Shown: positions 52,201-60,776 of the stretch, one piece after another
Position numbering within the stretch: the stretch's first letter is position 1
Layout of the letters: each line of letters opens with the position of its first letter
Source of the DNA: Pedobacter schmidteae
GTDB taxonomy: Bacteria > Bacteroidota > Bacteroidia > Sphingobacteriales > Sphingobacteriaceae
DNA: 64,000 nt
Assembly: GCF_900564155.1 (NCBI RefSeq)
Contig: NZ_LS999839.1
Span: forward strand, 1,361,097-1,425,096
Reading direction: 5' to 3'
Notes under the pieces: generated by a model
Seen by the model: only the letters and a program-made list of their open reading frames with translations
Databases searched by the model: none
What the model was told of the DNA's origin: nothing
Position numbers and translations under genes: made by a program

Positions 52201-54857
52201 TGATGAGCTTTATAACGGATAAACAAACGATTGATGATTTGAATATTTTCTCGAGATCGGGGAGTGATTCAATATATCATATTTTTAATAAGACTTATAC
52301 ACAGGGCGGGGCAGGCTTGCTGGAGGAAATGTTCAGGAGCCCCCTTTCAGATGAACAAGCGATCAATGATCGTGTTGCTGTACTGCGTTTTTTTCAGGAA
52401 AGCAAGATGGCTTTTCCCTTGCAGGGTAACCGCTTTGAAGAAGCAGAAAGATACTTGGCGAATACCGATCCGCGCAGTAGACTTTCCAATCAGGGTTTTA
52501 GCATGGCCGATTTTAAAACTGCCGGGCAGAGTGTAACGGCATTGATTGAAATTTTGCAGGGGCTAAAGGTTTTTATGCTGGAAATATCCTCTGTTGTAGC
52601 TACCAACCCTTATGGTAAACAGGTTGAGTTAGTTTTGAGCCTGTTGAAGGCCAAAGAGCTGGAACTCATTTTTTCTGACCATAACAACGGTAAGATTTCA
52701 TCCGGTAAAATTGTCGAGTATGATAACATTCTGCGTTTTCAGCAGCGGTCGTTGATGGAAAAAATATTACAACATATTTATCAGCTTGATGTATATATCT
52801 CCATTGCCAGAGTAGCGACAGAACGAGCTTATGTTTTTGCGACGGCCTTAAAGCGTAATGCCAATAGTTTGCAATTGCAGGGAGTGTATCATCCCTTATT
52901 AAATAGACCGGTAGCCAATAGTCTTGAAATGACCCCTGATAGCAATATTGTGTTCCTTACGGGGGCCAACATGGGTGGCAAATCTACCTTTATGAAATCG
53001 TTGAGCATTGCCATGTATCTGGCCCACCTGGGTTTTCCCGTTGCCGCTCAGAAAATGGAATTTTCGGTATGTGACGGTATGTATACAACCATTAACCTGC
53101 CCGACAACCTGGCGATGGGTGCCAGCCATTTTTATGCAGAAGTGCTGCGGGTGAAAAAAGTGGCAACAGAACTGGGAGCTGGGAAAAATCTGTTTGTGGT
53201 ATTTGACGAGCTTTTCCGTGGCACTAATGTAAAGGATGCTTACGAAGGTACAATCGCTGTGATGGAAGCCTTTGCGAGTAAACCGTATTCACTGTTTGTA
53301 ATCTCTACCCATATCATGGAAGCAGGAGAGGTACTTAGGAAAAGATGCAACAATATGATTTTCCGGTATTTACCCACACGTATGGAAAATAATAAACCAG
53401 TATATACTTATACACTTACCGAGGGTATTACTGATGACCGTCATGGGATGATCATTATCAACAATGAGGGGGTAATAGAGTTGATTAATGATCAAAAGAA
53501 AGTGAGACAGCAGGAGCCAAATTTTGTAGCGGATACACAGACGATAGAAGATTTGAACCTGCAGGGAAAGTTTAAGCAGCAATCTATTTACAGCTTGTTT
53601 AACCGCTTGCAAACCCGAGGTGGGGAACAGGTATTGGAAGGGATGTTTGCTCATCCACTCAATGACCCCGAACAAATCAACAAACGGAGTGCCCTGTTTG
53701 CATTTTTTCAGCAACACAGAATAATATTTCCTGTGATTCGATCGCAGGTCGAATCTATGGAGGATTACCTGGCTGGTGGTTCCGGTGCGTCACTGCCAAG
53801 AGTTGCCTGGGGCATTTTTGCCAGGAAGTTTAAACAGATGCTTTTTCATAATGCAGAGCTATTGCAGTTACAGGCCGGGCAATCTGTAACTATTGAAGTA
53901 TTACAATCCTTTCGGGAGTTTTTTAAAGAGCTGGCAGTTAAAGAAGGTATAGAGGTTTATCGGCAGGATTTGGCTACTGCGCAAAAGATTCTGCAAGATC
54001 CAAGACTTCAGGAGATTCTGAGCGCACCTGAAGAGCAGCTTTCATTAATGCAGTTGCTCCGTAACGACTACCTGATCCGTCATGCCATGATTGGTCAGAT
54101 GGAAACACTAATCCGGCTGATCTATGAGCTGGATGTACTTTCGGGTGTGGCGGCGGTAGCGGCAGAACAGGGTTTTGTATATGCCAAGGCTTTAGCTGCA
54201 GACCAGATGATGCTGGACATGGAAGGCTTCCGCCACCCTGGGTTAAAAAATGCGGTAACCAATAACTTACACCTTACCGCTGAGCGTAATATGTTGTTCC
54301 TGACCGGAGCCAACATGGCTGGCAAGTCTACTTTTATGAAATCAATGGGAATTGCTGTTTATCTGGCACATATGGGCTTTCCGGTGGCGGCAAAAAGGAT
54401 GGAATTCTCAGTTAAAGATGGACTGTTCTCTTCCATTAATGTTTCAGATAATCTGGATATGGGCTACAGTCATTTTTATGCAGAAGTATTGCGAACCAAA
54501 ACTGTAGCAAAATCGGTAAATGCATCCATGAACCTGTATGTTTTGTTTGATGAACTGTTTAAAGGTACCAATGTGAAGGACGCCTACGACGCCACACTGG
54601 CGGTAAGCAAATCCTTTGCTGAGAACAGGAACAGTTTCTTCGTGATCTCTACACACATTATTGAAGTAGGGGAAGCCTTGAGAGAAGCCTGTAATAACCT
54701 GCAATTTTCGTTCCTGCCTACGGTAATGAAGGATGGTGTACCGACATATCCATATACCCTCGCATCAGGAATTACTACCGACAGGCAGGGGATGATCATT
54801 ATTGAAAATGAAAAAATTGTTGAGCTTATCAAAACAAACGATCCGGTAACTACTTAA
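52200..54857 (+). CDS. Tandem double MutS-type ATPase without mismatch-binding domains
   Basis: An 885-residue cytoplasmic protein made of two MutS-like modules with a period of 448 residues. Each has a short opening (KQTIDDLNIFS; TQTIEDLNLQG), a helical lever-like part and the MutS ABC-type ATPase. Walker A: TGANMGGKSTFMK (Lys261) and TGANMAGKSTFMK (Lys709). Walker B: FVVFDELFRGTN (Asp336-Glu337) and YVLFDELFKGTN (Asp784-Glu785). A Ser-rich turn (MGASHFYAEVLR; MGYSHFYAEVLR) and FVISTHI follow in both. The mismatch-recognition and connector domains of MutS are absent, and no Smr endonuclease domain is seen. MutS works as a dimer with shared sites; this protein could be a built-in dimer. It is coupled to an ABC permease gene, so it is unlikely to be a repair enzyme. 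Role unknown. Confidence 0.88.
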   Translation: MMSFITDKQTIDDLNIFSRSGSDSIYHIFNKTYTQGGAGLLEEMFRSPLSDEQAINDRVAVLRFFQESKMAFPLQGNRFEEAERYLANTDPRSRLSNQGFSMADFKTAGQSVTALIEILQGLKVFMLEISSVVATNPYGKQVELVLSLLKAKELELIFSDHNNGKISSGKIVEYDNILRFQQRSLMEKILQHIYQLDVYISIARVATERAYVFATALKRNANSLQLQGVYHPLLNRPVANSLEMTPDSNIVFLTGANMGGKSTFMKSLSIAMYLAHLGFPVAAQKMEFSVCDGMYTTINLPDNLAMGASHFYAEVLRVKKVATELGAGKNLFVVFDELFRGTNVKDAYEGTIAVMEAFASKPYSLFVISTHIMEAGEVLRKRCNNMIFRYLPTRMENNKPVYTYTLTEGITDDRHGMIIINNEGVIELINDQKKVRQQEPNFVADTQTIEDLNLQGKFKQQSIYSLFNRLQTRGGEQVLEGMFAHPLNDPEQINKRSALFAFFQQHRIIFPVIRSQVESMEDYLAGGSGASLPRVAWGIFARKFKQMLFHNAELLQLQAGQSVTIEVLQSFREFFKELAVKEGIEVYRQDLATAQKILQDPRLQEILSAPEEQLSLMQLLRNDYLIRHAMIGQMETLIRLIYELDVLSGVAAVAAEQGFVYAKALAADQMMLDMEGFRHPGLKNAVTNNLHLTAERNMLFLTGANMAGKSTFMKSMGIAVYLAHMGFPVAAKRMEFSVKDGLFSSINVSDNLDMGYSHFYAEVLRTKTVAKSVNASMNLYVLFDELFKGTNVKDAYDATLAVSKSFAENRNSFFVISTHIIEVGEALREACNNLQFSFLPTVMKDGVPTYPYTLASGITTDRQGMIIIENEKIVELIKTNDPVTT

Positions 54858-54871
54858 CCTTAAATTATAAC

Positions 54872-57655
54872 ATGTTAATCAGATATAGATTTTTAAGCTT
54901 TTTGTTTGCAATTGTACTTTGCATTCCACTGGCTTGTAAAACACGATTGTCTAACCAGTCGCTATTGTTGGATCCGGAAGTAAGAACAGGTAAACTATCG
55001 AATGGTTTTACCTATTACATCCGCAAAAATAAGACGCCCGAAAAACGGGTGATGATGTACCTTGCCGTAAAAGCGGGGTCTATCCTGGAAACGGATCAGC
55101 AAAGAGGGGTTGCTCATTTTGTAGAGCATATGAGCTTTAACGGGACCAAACATTTTCCTAAGAAGGCTTTGACCGATTACCTGGAGAAGGCCGGTGTACG
55201 TTTTGGAGCTGATATCAATGCGAATACCAGTCCAGACGAAACGGTTTATCAGCTCCCTTTGCCATCTGACAATCCTGAGTTATTGGCCAATGGTTTGCAG
55301 ATTATGCGCGATTGGGCCCAGGACGCCAATATAGAGGCCGAGGATGTGGAGCGGGAGCGTCATGTAATTTTGGAGGAGAAACGTTACCGTCAGAGCTTGC
55401 AGCAACGTTATGAAGAACAAAGTGTTCCGTTTTGTACTAATGGTTCCCGTTACGGCTCCCGCTTGCCTATTGGAACAGAAGAAATTTTACTAAAGGTAAC
55501 TCCCGAGGAAATACGGAGTTTTTATAAGGATTGGTACCGACCTAATTTGCAAGCCTTGATTGTTGTTGGAGACATTGATGTTGACCAGATAGAAAAATCG
55601 ATTCAAACAAAATTTGCTGACCTTAAAAATCCTGACAAGGAGAAAGAGCGGACTGTCTACCATGCAAAACTAACTGGTAAAAACCAATATATGCAGTTTA
55701 TAGATCGGGAGTGGGGAGGGATTTCGATAGAAATTCTGATGAAGCAACCTCAGCTTAAAGTGAGAACTGAGGCTGACTACAGGAATAATCTGCTAAAAAA
55801 CCTGTTGGCACAGTTGGTGAATGCCAGATTCAGACAAATGCCATTTGCTACGTTTACCGATCTGACAGGTGGATTGTCTGCCTTTAGGATCAATGTAACA
55901 ACCAAGCCTGCTGAAACACAGCCCTCGCTGCAAAGTGTGTGGTTGGAATTACGCAGAATGGAGGAACAGGGATTTTTGCAGACTGAACTGGATCGGGTGA
56001 AAAAGAGCTATCAGCAAAAGATGGACGAAGCCGTAAAGGAAAAAGATAAAACAATGTCGCAGGTCTTAATCGGGTCTTACTTGCAACATTTCCTTACCGG
56101 TAACATCCCCCCGGGGATTGTGAAAGAGCAGGAACTGATCAAGGGTATATTGGCAGATCTGAGCATAGATGAAATCAATAACCTGATGAAATCCTGGATG
56201 ACGGGCGCCAATAGGGATATTATTGTAAAATCATCCGAAGAAAATAGAGCATTCCTACCAGACGAAGCGACTGTGCAGAGCTGGATTGAAGGAGTCTACG
56301 TGCAACCGTTAAGCCCATTTGTGGATGATGTTCAGGACCTTCCGCTGCTGAAAAAAATGCCCGTTCCAGGCAAGATTACCGCTATTACCCCTATTGAAAA
56401 AGTTGATGTTCAAAAGCTGGTATTCGGAAATGGGATAACCGTATTGTTAAAGAAAACAGATTTTCAGAACAATCAGATTGTATTTAAAGGGTTTGCCGAA
56501 GGAGGTGCATCTCTATATGCTGATGCAGATTATCAAAATGCTATGAATGCCGCTAATGTAGTTACTGTTGCCGGTGTTGGGAACTACAATGCCGAACAGT
56601 TGACCAAATTTATGTCAGCCCGGCAGATACAACTCAGCCCTTTTGTAAATGATACCTATCAAGGTATTAATGGGATGTGTACCAGGGAGGAACTACCTAG
56701 TACTCTGGAGCTATTAAATGCCTATTTTACTGAACCTCGAAAAGATGAAGAGGCGTTCAATATCCTGATCGAGAGGTCCAGAGAAACTTTCTCGAGTAAA
56801 ACAAATAACCCTGCCCAGGTATTTTCAGATACAGTAAATCTGGTACTGGGGAGCTATCATTTCCGTAAAAGACCCCAAAGTATGAACACAATCAATGCCG
56901 TTCAACTGGATAAGGCTTATGCGATCTATAAAGAGCGTTTTGCTGATGCCTCTGGTTTCACTTTCCTTTTTGTAGGAAATATGGATCTGGAAGCAATCAA
57001 ACCATTATTGGAAAAATACCTTGGGTCATTGCCATCGAAAGGTTTAAAAGAACAGATGCGTGATTTGGGGATTAACATTCCGGCGGGACGTATTTCCAAA
57101 ACGATATACAGCGGGTCTGTACAGAAATCAAGCGTAATACTTACCTATTCAGGTGCTTTCGATTATAATTTCGAGAATACGATTAAAATGAATGCCCTTG
57201 CGGATGCCTTAAAGATCAGTTTGACCAGGCGCCTGCGTGACGAGGAGGGGGGAACTTACACACCGAATGTACAGCTGAATCTAAGCAAGTTCCCGAAACA
57301 AAGGTTTAGCCTGATGATTTCCTTTGATTGTGCAGTACAGAACGTAGAAAAGCTGATTGCTTCTGCTCAAGACGAGCTAAACAAAATGAGAACGGCCGGG
57401 CCAGCAGTTGAAAATTTGCAGAAATTTAAAGCAGCACGCAGGGTTGGTCTGCAAACGGGATCAACCAATAATGAATTCTGGCTGGATTATTTGGCCGGGC
57501 AAACGATAAACAAAGAATCCTTAACACAGTTTTTCGACTATGACGCGGCACTTGACCGTATCAGTGCACAATCAGTTCGGCAGGCTGCCGCTACCTATAT
57601 CCAGGACAAGAATTATGTGAGACTGGTATTGATGCCCGAAAAAACTAACCATTGA
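54872..57655 (+). CDS. M16-family zinc metallopeptidase lipoprotein
   Basis: A 927-residue predicted lipoprotein (lipobox VLCIPLACKTR, so it is anchored at Cys22 in an envelope membrane). Two M16 units follow. The first holds the inverted zinc motif H82-F-V-E85-H86 in VAHFVEHMSFNG, with a distal Glu in DVERERHVILEEKRY. The second half (VDVQKLVFGNGITVLLKKTD onward) keeps the fold but lacks HxxEH, as is normal for the inactive partner half. Such peptidases degrade or trim peptides of limited size in a closed chamber. It is 14 bp after the MutS-like gene and 10 bp before the second permease fusion, so it is part of the same operon. A peptide as substrate or cargo of the locus is plausible but not proved. 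Confidence 0.92.
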   Translation: MLIRYRFLSFLFAIVLCIPLACKTRLSNQSLLLDPEVRTGKLSNGFTYYIRKNKTPEKRVMMYLAVKAGSILETDQQRGVAHFVEHMSFNGTKHFPKKALTDYLEKAGVRFGADINANTSPDETVYQLPLPSDNPELLANGLQIMRDWAQDANIEAEDVERERHVILEEKRYRQSLQQRYEEQSVPFCTNGSRYGSRLPIGTEEILLKVTPEEIRSFYKDWYRPNLQALIVVGDIDVDQIEKSIQTKFADLKNPDKEKERTVYHAKLTGKNQYMQFIDREWGGISIEILMKQPQLKVRTEADYRNNLLKNLLAQLVNARFRQMPFATFTDLTGGLSAFRINVTTKPAETQPSLQSVWLELRRMEEQGFLQTELDRVKKSYQQKMDEAVKEKDKTMSQVLIGSYLQHFLTGNIPPGIVKEQELIKGILADLSIDEINNLMKSWMTGANRDIIVKSSEENRAFLPDEATVQSWIEGVYVQPLSPFVDDVQDLPLLKKMPVPGKITAITPIEKVDVQKLVFGNGITVLLKKTDFQNNQIVFKGFAEGGASLYADADYQNAMNAANVVTVAGVGNYNAEQLTKFMSARQIQLSPFVNDTYQGINGMCTREELPSTLELLNAYFTEPRKDEEAFNILIERSRETFSSKTNNPAQVFSDTVNLVLGSYHFRKRPQSMNTINAVQLDKAYAIYKERFADASGFTFLFVGNMDLEAIKPLLEKYLGSLPSKGLKEQMRDLGINIPAGRISKTIYSGSVQKSSVILTYSGAFDYNFENTIKMNALADALKISLTRRLRDEEGGTYTPNVQLNLSKFPKQRFSLMISFDCAVQNVEKLIASAQDELNKMRTAGPAVENLQKFKAARRVGLQTGSTNNEFWLDYLAGQTINKESLTQFFDYDAALDRISAQSVRQAAATYIQDKNYVRLVLMPEKTNH

Positions 57656-57665
57656 TAATAAAATT

Positions 57666-59957
57666 ATGAAGAAAATCATACAAATAGCCAGGCTGGAACT
57701 CAGCCTGCTATTTTATTCACCAATTGCCTGGCTATTGATGATTGCGCTGGTTGTACAGATGGCCCTTCTGTTTATACCCGTAATACCTCAGCTTGCACAA
57801 GCACAGAACCTTAGCTTTTTAACCAGTAAATTGTTTACCAATCCTGAAGAACTTGGGGTACTGTCGAAAATGCTGGAACACCTGTATTTGTATATTCCCT
57901 TAATCACTATGGGCATCATTAGCCGAGAGATTAGTAGCGGAAGTATCAGGCTACTCTATTCCTCCCCGGTAAAACTTAGTCATGTAATTTATGGCAAATT
58001 TATTTCAATGCTGATATACAATCTGATGATTATTGGTGTTTTGACTTTATTTGTGCTGGCTGGAGCCTGGTTTATTCCTAATTTTGACTATCCCCATATT
58101 ATTGTTGCCCTCTTTGCTATTTATTTGCTGTTAAGTGCTTTTTCAGCTATAGGTATCTTTGTGTCTAGCTTAACAAGCTATCAGGCGGTTGCTGCTATCA
58201 GTACCTTTGTGATGCTGGCAGTGATGAATTATATTGGAAAAGTTGGACAGGATCTTGACTTTATCCGCGACCTAACCTATAGCCTTTCTATGCCAAGCAG
58301 GACTGAGCGGATGATAGCGGGGTTATTAAATACACGAGATGTTATTTATTATTTGGTGATTTCGGGAATGTTCCTGGCTTTTACCATCACAAAGTTAGAA
58401 TTGGAAAGGTTATCCAAATCAACTTTACAACAGGCTACACGGTATGCCATAATTTTGCTGATCGGTTTAACAATAGCTTATACGAGCTCCCGTCAGCCCC
58501 TAATTGGGTATTATGATGCCACAGCAACGAAAGTAAACACCCTTACCAAAACCGGGCAGAAAATCCTCAAGGATATGGGAAATGATCCTGTCGAAATTAC
58601 GTCGTATGTTAATGGATTGGACGACTCGTACTTCAGATCATCACCCGCAGAACGGATTGAGAATATTTCCCGTTGGGAACCCTATTCTCGTTTTAAATCC
58701 AATATTAATTTGAAATGGGTGTATTATTACGATAGTATTCCTGGGGTTACTCCATTTTTGATAGAACAAAAGCTGAATTTTAATCAGTATGTGACCAGGG
58801 TGGCAGATTTGCTTGAGCTTGATCTGAGTAATTTTGAAAGTCCGGAGGAAGTAGCAAAAAAAGTGAATTTGAAAGGTGAAAACGCCCGCTTGGTAATGCA
58901 ACTAAAATATAAAGGGAAAAGGACTTTTTTAAGAACTTTCCCCGCTCCAGATCAGAAATTCTGGCCAGATGAGGCTGAAATTGGTGCAGCGCTGAAACGC
59001 TTGATCGTTACTCCTCCTAAGCTGGTTTTTGCAACAAATGGTTATCAACGTAGTATGGATAAGATGGGTGACAGGGATTACAAGGTATTGGCCAATAGCA
59101 AAACTTCCAGGGCTTCTTTGATTAATCAGGGATTTGATATAGATAGTGTTTCTTTAGAACACCATGAGATCCCAAAGAATATTGCGGCTTTGATCATCGC
59201 CGATCCAAGAGTAGCATTTACTGAGGCTGCAAAGGCAAAACTTCATAAATACATTGCCGAAGGTGGAAATCTGATGATTGCTGGTGAACCCGGAAAACAA
59301 AATGTGGTGAATTCGTTGCTGGATTCACTGGGGGTGCGGATGCTGGATGGTACTCTCGTTCAGCAAAGCAGAGATTATTCCTACGATTTGGTTACACCGA
59401 ATTTAGCTGCAGGGGCCGTTGCGATGGATAAACGTTTACAACAATTTTATTCATATGGATTGGTTGTATCTATGCCGGGGACAAGTGCATTGAGCTTTAC
59501 GAAAAAGGGGGGCTTTAATGTTCATCCGCTGTTACTTTCCAATGCCAGGTCCAGTTGGATTAAAAAGAGGAAGTTTGTGCTGGACTCTGCAGCATTGACA
59601 ATTGACCATCTTAATGGCGACCAGCAAGGAAGCTTTCCAACTGCCCTCATGTTGACAAGAAAGGTGAGCAATAAAGAGCAGCGAATCATTGTGTCTGCTG
59701 ATGCAGACTTTTTTAGCAATACGGAACTGAGCCGTAACAATATGCAAACCATGAATTCCGTTTTTGCGATGAGTATATTCCGTTGGTTCTCTTATGAGGA
59801 ATTCCCGATAGATACCAGTCGCCCGCCTTCAAGGGATAATACTGTTACGCTAACGAAGACAAGTATAAAAAGCTTGCAGATTTTATTTTATGGTGTAATA
59901 CCGGGCACTTTGTTCCTGATCGGATTAGTGCTTTTAATTCGTAGAAAACGTAAATAA
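57666..59957 (+). CDS. ABC-2 permease fused to a GldG-like extracytoplasmic domain (copy 2)
   Basis: A 763-residue paralogue of the protein at 49894, colinear from end to end. The N-terminus is nearly the same (MKKIIQIARLELSLLFYSPIAWLL against MKKIIQIAKLELGLLFYSPIAWLL), the permease helices repeat (YGKFISMLIYNLMIIG, FVSSLTSYQAVAAISTF), and the GldG-like part has the same blocks (RLIVTPPKLVFATNGYQRS, GDRDYKVLANSKTSRASLINQGF, LHKYIAEGGNLMIAGEPGK). Both end IRRKRK. The loop after helix 1 differs (here FIPVIPQLAQAQNLSFLTSK). Only one ATPase is nearby, so the two fusions may form a heterodimer. The sterol-desaturase-family gene begins 1 bp after its stop. Confidence 0.88.
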   Translation: MKKIIQIARLELSLLFYSPIAWLLMIALVVQMALLFIPVIPQLAQAQNLSFLTSKLFTNPEELGVLSKMLEHLYLYIPLITMGIISREISSGSIRLLYSSPVKLSHVIYGKFISMLIYNLMIIGVLTLFVLAGAWFIPNFDYPHIIVALFAIYLLLSAFSAIGIFVSSLTSYQAVAAISTFVMLAVMNYIGKVGQDLDFIRDLTYSLSMPSRTERMIAGLLNTRDVIYYLVISGMFLAFTITKLELERLSKSTLQQATRYAIILLIGLTIAYTSSRQPLIGYYDATATKVNTLTKTGQKILKDMGNDPVEITSYVNGLDDSYFRSSPAERIENISRWEPYSRFKSNINLKWVYYYDSIPGVTPFLIEQKLNFNQYVTRVADLLELDLSNFESPEEVAKKVNLKGENARLVMQLKYKGKRTFLRTFPAPDQKFWPDEAEIGAALKRLIVTPPKLVFATNGYQRSMDKMGDRDYKVLANSKTSRASLINQGFDIDSVSLEHHEIPKNIAALIIADPRVAFTEAAKAKLHKYIAEGGNLMIAGEPGKQNVVNSLLDSLGVRMLDGTLVQQSRDYSYDLVTPNLAAGAVAMDKRLQQFYSYGLVVSMPGTSALSFTKKGGFNVHPLLLSNARSSWIKKRKFVLDSAALTIDHLNGDQQGSFPTALMLTRKVSNKEQRIIVSADADFFSNTELSRNNMQTMNSVFAMSIFRWFSYEEFPIDTSRPPSRDNTVTLTKTSIKSLQILFYGVIPGTLFLIGLVLLIRRKRK

Positions 59958-59958
59958 T

Positions 59959-60729
59959 ATGAATCATTTATTTCAATCCATTAGTCTGGCGTTTCTCATT
60001 ACTCTCGGCCGTTATTTCATTATTGCAGGTGTCTTTTTTTTAGTTTTTTACCTGCTTTTTCCCCAAAGTCTGCTACCGAATAAAATTCAAAGCAGGCTGG
60101 CGGGGAGGGCCGATTTTCTGAGAGAAGTATTGCATTCGTCGATATCCAGCATTATGCTGGCCATTACTTCCATCATTGCTTTGTCTGGCTGGCTACGGCC
60201 ATACACCTTCATTTACTCCGATATGAATGCCTATCCAATATGGTGGATTCCGGTAAGCCTGGTACTTACTTTAGTGGTGCACGATACCTACTTTTATTGG
60301 ATGCACCGGATGTTGCACCACAAAAAGTTATTTAGAATAACTCATCTTGTGCATCACCAGAGTACCAATCCTTCGCCCTGGACTTCCTATTCCTTTCATT
60401 TCCTGGAAGCTTTAGCCGAAGGGGCAGTGGTGATTGTGCTTGTTTTTACGATGCCTTTACATCCATTAACCATTGGGTTATTTGCACTTTCTTCGTTTGT
60501 GATTAATGTTTATGGGCATCTTGGGTATGAAATTATGCCCAAAGGTTTCAGACATACCTTTTTATTTGAGATCATTAATACCTCTACATATCACAATCTG
60601 CATCATCAAAAGTTTAAGGGCAATTATGGGTTATATTTAAGAGTGTGGGACAGATTAATGGGAACGGAACATCCAGATTATGTTAAAAACTATGATTTGC
60701 TACAGGAAAAACGTTTTGGAAAACATTAA
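59959..60729 (+). CDS. Fatty acid hydroxylase/sterol desaturase family membrane protein
   Basis: A 256-residue integral membrane di-iron oxygenase-type protein with about four or five helices. The eight-His pattern is present in order: H108-DTYFYWM-H116 then H120-H121, H129-LV-H132-H133, and H212-NL-H215-H216 (HDTYFYWMHRMLHH, THLVHHQS, YHNLHHQKFKG). These residues bind the di-iron centre in the family, which hydroxylates or desaturates lipids. There is no reason to suppose sterols in this organism; a fatty acid, lipid A, carotenoid or aminolipid is more likely. It is the last gene of the ABC/MutS/M16 run (1-bp gap) and is followed by a strong hairpin. Whether it modifies a lipid made or moved by the locus is unknown. 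Confidence 0.9.
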   Translation: MNHLFQSISLAFLITLGRYFIIAGVFFLVFYLLFPQSLLPNKIQSRLAGRADFLREVLHSSISSIMLAITSIIALSGWLRPYTFIYSDMNAYPIWWIPVSLVLTLVVHDTYFYWMHRMLHHKKLFRITHLVHHQSTNPSPWTSYSFHFLEALAEGAVVIVLVFTMPLHPLTIGLFALSSFVINVYGHLGYEIMPKGFRHTFLFEIINTSTYHNLHHQKFKGNYGLYLRVWDRLMGTEHPDYVKNYDLLQEKRFGKH

Positions 60730-60771
60730 GTTAAAAAGCTTCGGATAAATGCTTATCCGAAGCTTTTTAAC
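60730..60771. terminator. Perfect 19-bp hairpin, bidirectional terminator
   Basis: The arms 60730-60748 and 60753-60771 are exact reverse complements around a 4-nt loop (ATGC). A/T-rich flanks (TTTTTAAC within the right arm, GTTAAAAA in the left) give U-rich ends in both directions. It begins right after the stop of the plus-strand run and 5 bp before the end of the convergent minus-strand gene. Confidence 0.9.
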
Positions 60772-60776
60772 TTATT

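Noticed and set aside
52200..54857. The MutS-like gene as a DNA mismatch repair gene
   Set aside because: The mismatch-binding and connector domains are absent and the neighbours are transport and peptidase genes.
59959..60729. Evidence for sterol synthesis
   Set aside because: The family name covers many lipid oxygenases; no other sterol gene is present.
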